Positions 5,667 through 6,039 of a stretch of 6,039 bases of DNA are shown here, piece by piece. Positions within the stretch are counted from its first letter, which is position 1. Every line of letters begins with the position of its first letter. Position numbers and translations under genes: made by a program. The stretch covers positions 1 to 6,039 of the forward strand of contig CAKSSZ010000099.1 in NCBI GenBank assembly GCA_934489915.1, in the 5' to 3' direction. This DNA is from an uncultured Clostridia bacterium (lineage in GTDB: Bacteria; Bacillota; Clostridia; HGM11514). The notes below the pieces were generated by a model. The model made no database searches. It saw nothing but the letters and a program-made list of their open reading frames with translations, and was not told the origin of the DNA.

Positions 5667-6039
5667 ATGGATTTTATGAGTACAGTGAAGGGCTCCCTGC
5701 TGGAGGGCTTTTACCCCGCCGGATGGGACATGGAGACAATTGACCGGTGCTGCGAGGGCGGCAATGTGCAGGAGCGGCAGGGGTTCTGGAACGAGGGGTT
5801 TTCCCCTGTCTGCTGCGAAAACATCGGGGAATTTGACGCATACATGGGGCATGAAATCGCCCTGCAAATCCGCCGGACGGCAGAGGAGGGCAGAAAGCTT
5901 GCTCTGATTTTGCCGGTAGGTCCGATGGGCATGTACAAATGGGCGGTTTATTTTTTGAAGGAATGGGGGCAAGCATGCGGCCATGTGTTCACGTTTAATA
6001 TGGACGAATGGGCAGATGGGGAGGGCAACACCTTAGAGC
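5667..6039 (+). CDS. NagB-like protein (glucosamine-6-phosphate deaminase/isomerase superfamily), 3' end outside window
   Basis: The frame opens at the ATG at 5667, behind AAAGGATGGAG (5651-5661), and is still open at the right edge, with 124 codons visible. 'HVFTFNMDEWADGEGNTL' (106-123) matches the conserved 'tFnmDEY' segment of NagB. D113 is equivalent to the catalytic aspartate D72 of E. coli NagB, and W115 replaces the usual tyrosine. The phosphate-binding loop, normally an 'LGLATGSTP'-type sequence, reads 'LILPVGPMGMY' (80-90). The catalytic aspartate lies about 40 residues further in than in E. coli NagB, because of an N-terminal extension with two CC pairs (28-29 and 49-50). These differences place it in a divergent branch. 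It may act on a product of the neighbouring deacetylase, and the substrate may not be glucosamine 6-phosphate. The C-terminal catalytic residues cannot be seen. Confidence 0.8.
   Translation, partial: MDFMSTVKGSLLEGFYPAGWDMETIDRCCEGGNVQERQGFWNEGFSPVCCENIGEFDAYMGHEIALQIRRTAEEGRKLALILPVGPMGMYKWAVYFLKEWGQACGHVFTFNMDEWADGEGNTLE

Overview
The window looks like chromosomal DNA from a spore-forming, anaerobic Clostridia-type Firmicute of moderately high GC. This is inferred from a GerM-like sporulation/germination protein, strong purine-rich GGAGG ribosome sites, sigma-A promoters with Firmicutes-style extended -10 boxes, and short intrinsic terminators. The genus cannot be fixed from the sequence; an Oscillospirales or Lachnospirales gut bacterium would fit. 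No mobile element, CRISPR array, rRNA or tRNA was seen.

Layout. Positions 3-692 (+) hold the C-terminal part of a protein with two GerMN domains, closed by a strong terminator at 745-781. Positions 848-1921 (+) encode a cytoplasmic-looking serine hydrolase of the beta-lactamase/penicillin-binding-protein-like superfamily. Positions 2038-2793 (+) encode a TIM-barrel sugar phosphate isomerase/epimerase behind a clear promoter. The 231-base gap after it contains tandem RNA hairpins, a terminator and then a near-consensus promoter whose -10 box is the centre of a perfect 19-bp palindrome. That promoter drives an EamA/DMT-type ten-helix transporter (3025-3885, +). An AraC-family regulator (3927-4814, -) converges on the transporter. 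It is divergent from a PIG-L/LmbE-type deacetylase (4943-5647, +), which is followed 19 bases later by a NagB-like (glucosamine-6-phosphate deaminase/isomerase superfamily) gene that runs off the right edge (5667-6039, +).

How the genes may work together. The right-hand unit (AraC regulator, deacetylase, NagB-like enzyme) has the architecture of a locally regulated amino-sugar catabolic operon: one enzyme removes an N-acetyl group and the next would deaminate or isomerise the freed amino sugar. The divergent promoters overlap at their -10 boxes and flank a palindrome that is a natural candidate site for the regulator. The sugar isomerase/epimerase, transporter and serine hydrolase are separate transcription units. 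They could feed the same carbohydrate or cell-wall-derived metabolism, but that link rests only on proximity.

The most interesting points are the palindrome-embedded transporter promoter, the overlapping divergent promoters, and the NagB-like protein with an N-terminal extension and a non-canonical loop next to a PIG-L deacetylase. None of these amounts to a clearly new system on sequence alone.
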